Part shown: positions 1 to 5,414 of the stretch, piece after piece
Layout of the letters: every line of letters begins with the position of its first letter
Position numbering within the stretch: position 1 is the first letter of the stretch
NCBI GenBank assembly: GCA_016193115.1
Contig: JACPSV010000238.1
Span: 1 to 6,608 of the forward strand
Direction of reading: 5' to 3'
DNA: 6,608 bases
Origin: Elusimicrobiota bacterium
GTDB lineage: Bacteria > Elusimicrobiota > Elusimicrobia > 2-02-FULL-39-32
Program-made: the position numbers and the translations under genes
Notes under the pieces: generated by a model
What the model saw: the letters and a program-made list of their open reading frames with translations, nothing else
The model's database searches: none
What the model was told of the DNA's origin: nothing

Positions 1-1742
1 ATCCTAATCGGGAAGATTCTCTGTATCCCGCGAAAGAGGCGGCGGGCTGCCTGATTGCGTTTAAGTTCGCGTACGCTTTGATGTTTTCGTTCAACAGGAA
101 CTTCAATCAGGACTACTGCATTTTAGATTTTGAGACGACGGGACTTTCCAGCGGGAACGACCAGATCCTAGAGATCGGATCTCTCCAGATACGAAATTTT
201 CTCGTTCAAGAAGAGTTTCATACCATGGTGCGGCCCACCTGTCCCATCTCGGACGGGGCGATCGCAGTCCACGGAATTACGGAGGAGATGGTCGAGGACG
301 CTCCTCCCATCGAAGACGTGTTACCAAAACTTTTGAAATTTATTGGGAACAGGACGATCGTGGCTCACAACGCCCGTTTCGATTTAGGGTTTCTGCGCAG
401 CACGGTCCGCCGCGTCCAGGGTCGCGAATTCAGTCCGCCTTTTCTGGACACACTCCCTCTGGCAAGGTCTCAGTTCCCTTCGTTTCCATCGCACGCTTTG
501 CAGGCTTTGGCCTGGGAACTGAGATACGAGCCGAAAGAAGCGCACCGCGCTTTGGGAGATTGTCATACCACCGCGTATGTTTTTCAGAGGGCCGAAGAGT
601 TGCGGGACCCCCGCCTGCGATTCTATTTGGATGAGATGCTCGATCTGGCGGCTTTGGGTACCGTTGCGGATATTGTTCCTTTGCAAGGCGAAAACAGAAT
701 GATTGTCCGGTACGGGTTATCGGCCCTGATCAAGAGCCGCAAAGCGGGAGTGCGAAAACTGATGGAGTCTGCCGGATTTCAGACGCGGGGATCAGAAGTG
801 ACTGAGATTGAAGAAAACGATCTGCCCACCGCCAAGGAAATTGCGTGGAAGGTGACGCCCTTAATTAACGCCGCGGGACGGTTCTTGAAACCGGAACTGA
901 GCGTGCAGCTTCTACTCAGCGATTCCGAAAGGGAAGCGTCCTCTCTTGTGAAGGAGATTTCTGCGCTGAATGAGAGCCGCAAAGATCTTCAGAAAACCAA
1001 TAGCGACCATTTTTCCGCTCTGGTTCGGAGCCAGGTGGACTTGAAGAAAGAGAAAATCATATTTCTGGTTGCGGAAGGGGTGGAACACGGCGTCACGGGA
1101 ATCGTGGCCAGCCGCATGGTACAGGAGTTTGGCCGTCCGGTCTTTCTTTTGATTGCCGAAGGTGATCTGGCTGCGGGATCCTCGCGTTCCGTTCCGGGTT
1201 TCAATGTCGTGCACGCTCTGAAAGAGTGTGATGATTTGCTTTTACGGTACGGCGGACACCCGCAAGCGGCAGGATTAGCGGCGCCTCTCAAGAATGTGGA
1301 TCTTTTGAAGGAACGGTTACTTGCTTACGCGGACCGGACGATTGTACAATCAGATTTTTCCCAAAAGCTGGAAATTGATTGCGAAATCGGATTTGGAGAT
1401 TTGAGTCCCGTGGTGGTGCGGGAGATCCGCAAAATGGAACCGTTTGGGGAAGGCAACCCTCCGCCCATATTTTCCGTCAAACAGGTTCAGGTGGAAGGCC
1501 ATACTCTGATTGGAGCGGATAGAAATCATCTAAAGATTCGTTTGACGGAAGGAGAAACATTTTTGGACGCGGTGGGGTGGGGCATGAGCGCTCTGGCCAA
1601 CCAAATCAAGAAGGGAGACTCTCTCGACTGCGTTTTTCAACTGGAGTCGGGCTGGAAAAAGAGAAGCGCGGCGCCCCAACTGGTTTTAGCGGATTTAAGA
1701 ACAACCACTTATAGTAACCTTAAGGAGGAGTTGGAAAAATGA
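1..1742 (+). CDS. recJ: RecJ-type single-strand DNA exonuclease with a DnaQ-like exonuclease domain inserted in its DHH domain (5' end outside window)
   Basis: RecJ degrades single-stranded DNA 5'-3' in recombination and repair. The frame is open from the left edge: codons from position 3 read PNREDSLYPAKEAAG followed by a helix, which is the RecJ DHH-domain segment (usual form NPxxxxxxPxKxLAGxGVxFK). The N-terminal catalytic DHH motifs therefore lie upstream of the window. At about 111-605 a full DnaQ-like exonuclease domain interrupts the RecJ fold. RecJ then resumes with LDLAALGTVADIVPLQGENR (642-701), LINAAGR, a DHHA1 domain with GSSRS and GGHPQAAG (1251-1274), and a C-terminal OB-like domain starting at EPFGEGNPPPIF. 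The visible part is 579 residues. The TTG at 78 is not a credible start, because RecJ homology runs through it and no ribosome binding site precedes it. The TGA stop overlaps the next gene's ATG. The RecJ identity is firm; the activity of the inserted domain is inferred from its motifs. Confidence 0.95.
   Translation, partial: PNREDSLYPAKEAAGCLIAFKFAYALMFSFNRNFNQDYCILDFETTGLSSGNDQILEIGSLQIRNFLVQEEFHTMVRPTCPISDGAIAVHGITEEMVEDAPPIEDVLPKLLKFIGNRTIVAHNARFDLGFLRSTVRRVQGREFSPPFLDTLPLARSQFPSFPSHALQALAWELRYEPKEAHRALGDCHTTAYVFQRAEELRDPRLRFYLDEMLDLAALGTVADIVPLQGENRMIVRYGLSALIKSRKAGVRKLMESAGFQTRGSEVTEIEENDLPTAKEIAWKVTPLINAAGRFLKPELSVQLLLSDSEREASSLVKEISALNESRKDLQKTNSDHFSALVRSQVDLKKEKIIFLVAEGVEHGVTGIVASRMVQEFGRPVFLLIAEGDLAAGSSRSVPGFNVVHALKECDDLLLRYGGHPQAAGLAAPLKNVDLLKERLLAYADRTIVQSDFSQKLEIDCEIGFGDLSPVVVREIRKMEPFGEGNPPPIFSVKQVQVEGHTLIGADRNHLKIRLTEGETFLDAVGWGMSALANQIKKGDSLDCVFQLESGWKKRSAAPQLVLADLRTTTYSNLKEELEK
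111..605 (+). other. DnaQ-like (DEDDh) exonuclease domain inserted within RecJ
   Basis: This in-frame segment of about 165 residues carries all three exonuclease motifs of the DnaQ/epsilon superfamily. Exo I is DFETTGL (126-146, acidic pair D and E). Exo II is AHNARFD (363-383). Exo III is HRALGD (543-560), whose histidine places it in the DEDDh subgroup. No catalytic residue is missing, so a 3'-5' exonuclease activity is plausible. The flanks are RecJ on both sides, in the connector between the helix after the PxKxxAG segment and the GTVADIVP motif. The boundaries are estimated from where recognisable RecJ sequence stops and resumes. Confidence 0.9.
1722..1728 (+). promoter_or_regulatory. 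strong Shine-Dalgarno for mtnP
   Basis: AAGGAGG lies inside the end of recJ, 10 bases before the ATG at 1739. This spacing selects that ATG over the in-frame ATG at 1748. It is the best ribosome binding site in the window. Confidence 0.85.
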
Positions 1743-2620
1743 AGAAAATGAAATCTAAAGTGCGAGCATCGGTGGGAGTGATCGGCGGAAGCGGGGTGTA
1801 CGAGATCGAAGGCATACAAAACCTGAAAGAGATTAAAATAAAAACGCCTTTCGGAAACCCGTCCGACGCGCTGATAGTTGGAACCGTGGAAGGAGTGAAC
1901 GTCGCTTTTTTGCCTCGACATGGACGCGGACACACCCTTTTGCCTTCGGAGTTAAACTCCCGCGCCAACATCTGGGCGCTTAAATCTCTGGGTGTGGAAC
2001 AGATTGTTTCCGTCTCCGCCTGCGGATCCTTAAAAGAGGAGCTGCCTCCCCGCCATTTCGTGATTCCGGACCAACTGTTTGACAGAACCAAATCGCGGCC
2101 GGGATCCACATTTTATGGGGAAGGGGTGGTAGGTCACACCCCCTTTGCCAACCCCTACTGTTCCGTGTTGACGGATAAGGTGTACGGCACAGCCCAGTCT
2201 TTAGGTCTGCCAATCCACAAAGGCGGAGCCTTCGTGATTATCGAAGGTCCCAACTTTTCCACCAAAGCGGAATCCAACGTCTGGCGCAATCAGGGTTTTT
2301 CCATTATCGGCATGACGAACTTGCCGGAAGCCCGTCTGGCGAGAGAAGCGGAAATCTGTTATATCACGGTCGCGCTTGTGACGGACTACGATGTTTGGAA
2401 AGAGGGGGAAGAAGTTTCCGTGGACAAAGTCGTGTCCACGATTCACGCCAACGTGGCGAACGTGAAGAAACTTATCCGCGCGGCCGTGCCTCATTTAGGC
2501 AGGGAGAGAACCTGCGAGTGCGCCAGCGCCGCCCAGTACGCCATCCAAACCAACCCCCAATACCTCAACAAAAAAACTCTAAAGAAACTCGAGCTAATCG
2601 TCGGAAAGTATGTCAAATAA
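1739..2620 (+). CDS. mtnP: S-methyl-5'-thioadenosine phosphorylase
   Basis: Cytosolic enzyme of the PNP/MTAP family 2 that splits methylthioadenosine with phosphate into adenine and methylthioribose-1-phosphate, recycling the by-product of polyamine synthesis. At 293 residues it is a normal length. Visible motifs are GGSG (16-19) and PRHGRGH (59-65) for phosphate binding, SACGSL (93-98), EGPNFSTKAES (169-179), MTNLPEARLA (192-201) and TDYDVW (215-220). The aspartates of TDYD favour an adenine (MTAP) rather than a guanine/hypoxanthine (PNP) substrate, because PNPs carry Asn at the equivalent position. A C-terminal CEC (C259, C261) resembles the CXC disulfide motif described in archaeal family members such as the Sulfolobus MTAP II. 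The start overlaps the recJ stop (ATGA) and the end overlaps cdd by 11 bases, so translation is probably coupled. Some members also accept adenosine, so the exact substrate range is inferred. Confidence 0.93.
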   Translation: MKKMKSKVRASVGVIGGSGVYEIEGIQNLKEIKIKTPFGNPSDALIVGTVEGVNVAFLPRHGRGHTLLPSELNSRANIWALKSLGVEQIVSVSACGSLKEELPPRHFVIPDQLFDRTKSRPGSTFYGEGVVGHTPFANPYCSVLTDKVYGTAQSLGLPIHKGGAFVIIEGPNFSTKAESNVWRNQGFSIIGMTNLPEARLAREAEICYITVALVTDYDVWKEGEEVSVDKVVSTIHANVANVKKLIRAAVPHLGRERTCECASAAQYAIQTNPQYLNKKTLKKLELIVGKYVK

Positions 2621-2987
2621 TTTAATCGCTTCGGCAAAAAAGGCTCGCGATCGCGCGTACGCCCCCTACTCCAAATTTAAGGTGGGAGCGGCGCTCCTGA
2701 CCGCCAGCGGGAAGGTGTTCACTGGCTGTAACGTTGAGAACGCTTCCTACGGATTGAGCATCTGCGCGGAACGTGTGGCCGTTTCCAAAGCCATTTCGGA
2801 AGGGGAGAAAGACTTCCGCGCGTTGGCGATTGCGGGAGAGAAAGGAAGAGAAATCGTCCCCTGCGGCGCCTGCCTCCAGTTCCTCATAGAATTCAGCTCC
2901 AGTTTAGTCATCCTCACGGATACAGGTAAAAACGGATTCACAAAGAGGACAATTTCCCAGTTGATCCCCAATCCTTTTTCTCTATGA
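2610..2987 (+). CDS. cdd: cytidine deaminase, small homotetrameric type
   Basis: Zinc enzyme of pyrimidine salvage that hydrolytically deaminates cytidine and deoxycytidine to uridine and deoxyuridine. The 125-residue length fits the homotetrameric class with three cysteine zinc ligands. FKVGAAL (23-29) and NVENASYG (41-48) form the nucleoside site. CAE (52-54) supplies a zinc ligand and the proton-shuttling Glu54, and PCGACLQ (84-90) supplies Cys85 and Cys88. All catalytic residues are present. The ATG at 2610 lies inside mtnP with only a weak GGA upstream, so translation probably depends on ribosomes finishing mtnP. The C-terminal PNPFSL tail is typical of the family. Pairing with mtnP suggests a nucleoside salvage operon. 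A blasticidin-deaminase-like relative is the main alternative but is less likely. Confidence 0.93.
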   Translation: MSNNLIASAKKARDRAYAPYSKFKVGAALLTASGKVFTGCNVENASYGLSICAERVAVSKAISEGEKDFRALAIAGEKGREIVPCGACLQFLIEFSSSLVILTDTGKNGFTKRTISQLIPNPFSL

Positions 2988-3109
2988 CTGTTCTATCTCA
3001 GCAATTCCGTAAAGTAGTCTCCAACCTATAGTTTTTCTGTCCGAAACGGTTTTTCGTTTATCATAGAGCAAATTCGCATTCGCAACAAAGTAGTTTAAAG
3101 GACGGTAAT
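2988..3109 (+). other. intergenic region between the salvage cluster and the toxin-antitoxin cassette
   Basis: No coding signal is seen. A weak hairpin, CGAAA (3042-3046) pairing with TTTCG (3052-3056), or alternatively CCG-AAA-CGG followed by five T, could be a poor intrinsic terminator for the recJ-mtnP-cdd cluster. The stem is too short for a confident call. Confidence 0.3.
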
Positions 3110-3139
3110 TTGCAATGAAAGCATACAAATCTGTATACT
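3110..3139 (+). promoter_or_regulatory. sigma-70-like promoter of the AbiE cassette
   Basis: TTGCAA (3110-3115, 4 of 6 to consensus) and TATACT (3134-3139, 5 of 6) are separated by 18 bases. The expected start of transcription, about 3145-3147, lies only a few bases before the ATG at 3152. The leader would therefore be very short, with AGGA (3146-3149) too close to act as a standard ribosome binding site. It is the only good promoter-like pair I see in this gap. Confidence 0.6.
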
Positions 3140-3147
3140 AGCGCTAG
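3123..3147 (+). promoter_or_regulatory. candidate operator palindromes overlapping the -10 box
   Basis: Two abutting dyads cover the promoter. ATACA-aatc-TGTAT (3123-3136) has 5-bp arms and overlaps the -10 box. CTAGCGCTAG (3138-3147) is a perfect 10-bp palindrome over the predicted transcription start. AbiEi-family antitoxins with a winged-helix N-terminus are known to repress their own promoters through inverted repeats, so this is a natural autoregulatory site. Binding itself is inferred. Confidence 0.5.
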
Positions 3148-3151
3148 GAAT

Positions 3152-3709
3152 ATGAATAACTCTCAAAGAATTAAAATTCTTATGGAATCCGGCCGTACCG
3201 TGTTTACTCCTGTGGATTTGCGCCTGCTTTGGCAGGAATCGGCGCAGAATTCAAAAGTGAGCGCCTTGCGCATGGTGAGTCGGGGTCTCATCGTACGTGT
3301 AGCCAATGGGTACTACGCCATCAATGATAAATACAATCCATACGAGTTGGCAAACCGCATTGTAACTCCATCTTATGTTTCCTTTCATTCCGCTCTGAAA
3401 GTGGGAGGGATCAGTTTTCAAAATAGAACTGAAATTGGATCTGTCTCCACCATCAACTACCGCAAAAAAGTGAGGGGGTTTGTTTACACCTATGCCGCGA
3501 TGAAGGACAGCCTTTTTTTTATGTCGGACGGTGTTGTGAAGCGGGATGGCGTCACAATCTCTTTGCCGGAACGCGCCATTCTGGATAGTTTTTATTTTGG
3601 GTTCTTGCCCGACGTTGACAATGCCGAGAAGATCAACGGCGAATATCTTATTAAATTAAGCTTGCTCTATCCAAAAACTGTACAGAAAAAGATAAAGGCT
3701 TTTTTATGA
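3152..3709 (+). CDS. AbiEi-like antitoxin / transcriptional regulator
   Basis: A 185-residue protein resembling the AbiEi (COG5340) family, the antitoxin of type IV AbiE toxin-antitoxin systems. Residues about 1-60 form a winged-helix-like domain, with SALRMVSRGLIVRVANGYYAI resembling the recognition helix and wing seen in this family. The rest matches the family's C-terminal half, including SYVSFHSAL (74-82) and the characteristic SLPERAILDSFYF (137-149). In this system the antitoxin counters the toxin without forming a stable complex and also represses its own promoter. The ATG at 3152 follows the promoter and dyads directly. The stop overlaps the downstream toxin start (ATGA). The assignment rests on motif resemblance and, strongly, on the AbiEii-like partner next door. 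Confidence 0.83.
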   Translation: MNNSQRIKILMESGRTVFTPVDLRLLWQESAQNSKVSALRMVSRGLIVRVANGYYAINDKYNPYELANRIVTPSYVSFHSALKVGGISFQNRTEIGSVSTINYRKKVRGFVYTYAAMKDSLFFMSDGVVKRDGVTISLPERAILDSFYFGFLPDVDNAEKINGEYLIKLSLLYPKTVQKKIKAFL

Positions 3710-4395
3710 GCCGGCGTCTTGACCTGCCCATGCACCGGCGGTACTTATCGGCATTGCTTGCGGATATTGGCAAGACGGCGCAGGAGAAAATAGCATTCAA
3801 AGGGGGAACCTGCGCTTCTTTTTTTTATCAATTGCCCCGGTTCTCGTTTGATCTGGATTTTGATATTCTTAAAGATTTCCGATTAGAAGACCGCTCATTG
3901 ATCGCGGAAATTTTGTCGCGGCATGGAACCATTAAAGAGTCCTACGATAAAAAGCACACTCTGTTTTATCTCTTTGATTATGGGAAAGGATATCCCAACA
4001 TAAAGGTTGAAATGAACAAGCGGGTCTGGAAAAGTAATCGCTATAAACCGGAATGGTTTATGGGGGTCGCGCTTTTGATACCGGATGAGTCATCGCTTCT
4101 TACAAACAAGATTGTTGCGCTCACCGACCGCCGCAGTCCGGTTGCTCGGGACCTGTTTGACACATGGTATTTCTTGCAGGCAGGTTATACCCTGAATGAT
4201 GCTTTAATACTTGAGAGAACCGGAAAGGATACCGCCGCCTATTTGGATGGCGCGGTTAAATTTATAGAAAAAAATTATACGCCGCGCAATATTTTGCAGG
4301 GTCTTGGCGAGTCTTTGGACGAAAAGCAAAAAGTTTGGGCAAAAGCGCACCTCATCACCCTGGCTATTCAGGAAATTAAAAAAAGAATTCAATAA
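3706..4395 (+). CDS. AbiEii/AbiGii-family nucleotidyltransferase toxin
   Basis: A 229-residue protein of the AbiEii/AbiGii family, a DNA polymerase beta-like nucleotidyltransferase fold. Visible motifs are FKGGTCASFFYQLPRFSFDLDFD (31-53, shown across GGT 33-35 and the metal-binding DLD 49-51), IKVEMN (99-104) with the likely third acidic residue, NKIVAL (134-139) with the conserved Lys, and DRRSPVARDLFDTWYFL (141-157). All family motifs appear intact, so the toxin looks functional. Family members are bacteriostatic and transfer nucleotides to an RNA target; related toxins act on tRNA, but the target here is unknown. The start at 3706 has an AAAGG (3694-3698) at good spacing and a 4-base overlap with the antitoxin gene, giving co-translation. 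The cassette may serve phage defence or addiction. Confidence 0.87.
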   Translation: MSRRLDLPMHRRYLSALLADIGKTAQEKIAFKGGTCASFFYQLPRFSFDLDFDILKDFRLEDRSLIAEILSRHGTIKESYDKKHTLFYLFDYGKGYPNIKVEMNKRVWKSNRYKPEWFMGVALLIPDESSLLTNKIVALTDRRSPVARDLFDTWYFLQAGYTLNDALILERTGKDTAAYLDGAVKFIEKNYTPRNILQGLGESLDEKQKVWAKAHLITLAIQEIKKRIQ

Positions 4396-4420
4396 AAAAG
4401 TAACCGTTTAGCGCAGGATT

Positions 4421-4546
4421 GTCATTCCAGCTTCCATCGTCATTCCCTAAAGGACGAGAGTGAGACTTCGTCTCCTCCTGCCCGCGAAAGCGGGAATCCA
4501 GTCCGCGGAAATACACTTCTGGATTCCCGCTTTCGCGGGAATGACG
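4421..4546. repeat. long palindromic intergenic repeat (REP/MITE-like)
   Basis: The core is a perfect 21-bp inverted repeat, 4481-4501 against 4519-4539 (arms contain CCCGCGAAAGCGGGAATCC), with a 17-base loop that holds its own palindrome TCCGCGGA. An outer pair, CGTCATTCCC (4438-4447) against GGGAATGACG (4537-4546), frames it. Another copy of GTCATTCC at 4421-4428 looks like a partial or older end. A small hairpin GAGAC-ttc-GTCTC (4462-4474) sits between. This repeat type is widespread in bacterial intergenic regions; read on the minus strand it gives the familiar false peptide SRESGNP. It may attenuate transcription from the toxin gene, but no T-run follows the stem directly. Confidence 0.88.
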
Positions 4547-4617
4547 TTGGGTTGGGCAGTTTTTCAACAAACTCTTCTGGGTTGTTAGGCGTAGGATGGA
4601 TTTTATTTTGAGTTTTA

Positions 4618-4626
4618 TGCTATACT
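4618..4626 (+). promoter_or_regulatory. extended -10 promoter for rplU, giving a probably leaderless mRNA
   Basis: TGCTATACT is an extended -10 element (TGn plus a 5-of-6 hexamer). The best upstream -35 is a weak TGGATT (4597-4602, 18-base spacer), which an extended -10 can compensate for. The expected transcription start, about 4632-4634, is 2-4 bases before the rplU ATG at 4636. Confidence 0.6.
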
Positions 4627-4635
4627 ACCCGAACT

Positions 4636-4953
4636 ATGTACGCGATTATAGAGGCAGGCGGGAAACAGTACCGGGTGGAGAAAGGGACGCGGCTGAATGT
4701 GGAGAAGATTCCGCAGGATGCGGGGGCCGCGGTTGAATTCTCTCAGGTTCTGCTTGTGGGATCGGAAAACGGTTCTCCGGCAAAAATTGGACAGCCTTAT
4801 GTGCCGAACACCAAAGTTTCAGCGACCATTCTAAAACATTTTAGGGCTCCCAAAGTCATTATCTTCAAGAAACGTCCTAAAAAAGGTTACAAAAAAATGC
4901 AGGGACATCGCCAAAATCTCACTCAGATTGAAATCAAGGAGATCGCAGGATAA
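4636..4953 (+). CDS. rplU: 50S ribosomal protein L21
   Basis: Large-subunit ribosomal protein that contacts 23S rRNA. The 105 residues are full length for L21. It opens with MYAIIEAGGKQYRV, the standard N-terminus, and carries the basic family signature around FKKRPKKGYKKMQGHRQ (77-93). It heads the conserved rplU-rpmA-obg block. No Shine-Dalgarno is present, and the promoter lies so close that translation likely starts on a leaderless transcript. The structured L21 autoregulatory leader known in some bacteria has no room here. Confidence 0.97.
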   Translation: MYAIIEAGGKQYRVEKGTRLNVEKIPQDAGAAVEFSQVLLVGSENGSPAKIGQPYVPNTKVSATILKHFRAPKVIIFKKRPKKGYKKMQGHRQNLTQIEIKEIAG

Positions 4954-4959
4954 AAAGTC

Positions 4960-5214
4960 ATGGCACACACAAAGTCGCAAGGTTCTAGCAATAATGGAAG
5001 GGACAGCGCCGGTCAAAGGCTGGGCGTCAAAGCGTTCGGCGGAGAATTAGTTACCGCAGGTTCAGTGATTGTGCGGCAAAGAGGAACGAAGTTCTTTCCC
5101 GGACTCAATGTGGGGCTGGGCACGGACGACACAATTTTCTCCAAAATGAACGGCGTTGTGAAGTTTGAATGGTACAAGCGCGGCAAGAAACAAGTCAGCG
5201 TTTACCCTGCCTAA
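4960..5214 (+). CDS. rpmA: 50S ribosomal protein L27
   Basis: Large-subunit protein whose N-terminal tail reaches the peptidyl-transferase centre. The 84-residue product starts [16 protein letters not shown], the direct form without the cleaved N-terminal extension found in Firmicutes, so no Prp-type protease processing is expected. The family signature [15 protein letters not shown] (34-48) is present. The gene starts 6 bases after the rplU stop, with AGGA (4947-4950) as ribosome binding site, so it is co-transcribed with rplU. Confidence 0.97.
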   Translation: MAHTKSQGSSNNGRDSAGQRLGVKAFGGELVTAGSVIVRQRGTKFFPGLNVGLGTDDTIFSKMNGVVKFEWYKRGKKQVSVYPA

Positions 5215-5270
5215 TTTCTTTCCAACAATCCACTTCTTATCCCCACTTAGTTCACAAGACACCCCTGTGT

Positions 5271-5410
5271 TATTGAGTGTTGCAAAAGTAAAGAAAACTG
5301 CGCTCATGCTGAGCTTGTCGAAGCATGAGCGGAGCACCGTCGGTAATTCTCGTCCTTCGACAAGCTCAGGACGAGCGGTATCTATTGCATTACTTATGCA
5401 ACATTCAATA
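5271..5410. repeat. 140-bp composite element with 21-bp terminal inverted repeats
   Basis: The ends, 5271-5291 and 5390-5410, are inverted copies matching at 19 of 21 positions. They enclose two palindromic modules (5301-5331 and 5349-5375). The termini read TATTG...CAATA, so the outermost TA could be a duplicated target as used by IS630/Tc1-like MITEs, but no longer target duplication is visible. It encodes no protein of its own. It ends 4 bases before the obg start codon. Mobility is inferred from structure only. Confidence 0.65.
5301..5375. repeat. paired stem-loops sharing a complementary core
   Basis: CTGAGCTTGTCGAAG occurs at 5309-5323 and as its exact reverse complement at 5355-5369. 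The stems around each core differ: CGCTCATGC/GCATGAGCG (5301-5309/5323-5331) and CTCGTCC/GGACGAG (5349-5355/5369-5375). Each copy can fold alone, or the two cores can pair into one 15-bp stem. This core is a widespread bacterial intergenic repeat, seen as false peptides such as LSLSKH. Confidence 0.85.
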
Positions 5411-5414
5411 GTTT

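Noticed and set aside
384..1291. Minus-strand open frames antisense to recJ
   Set aside because: They show no recognisable family motifs and lie opposite strongly conserved RecJ/DnaQ sequence; they are shadow frames.
78..1742. A separate gene starting at TTG 78 for a DnaQ-RecJ-like protein
   Set aside because: RecJ sequence continues in frame upstream to the window edge, and no ribosome binding site precedes the TTG, so this is the interior of a longer recJ.
1709..2494. Minus-strand open frames antisense to mtnP
   Set aside because: They are opposite a well-conserved enzyme, have low-complexity or arginine/proline-rich translations, and no ribosome binding signals.
3041..3056. Intrinsic terminator after cdd
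   Set aside because: The stem is only 3-5 bp and the T-run partly forms the stem, so it is reported only as a weak possibility within the intergenic entry.
4376..4570. Minus-strand 64-residue open frame containing SRESGNP
   Set aside because: It is the translation of the palindromic repeat, a common false gene.
5301..5375. CRISPR-like repeats
   Set aside because: There are only two units, in inverted rather than direct orientation, with no regular spacers and no cas genes.
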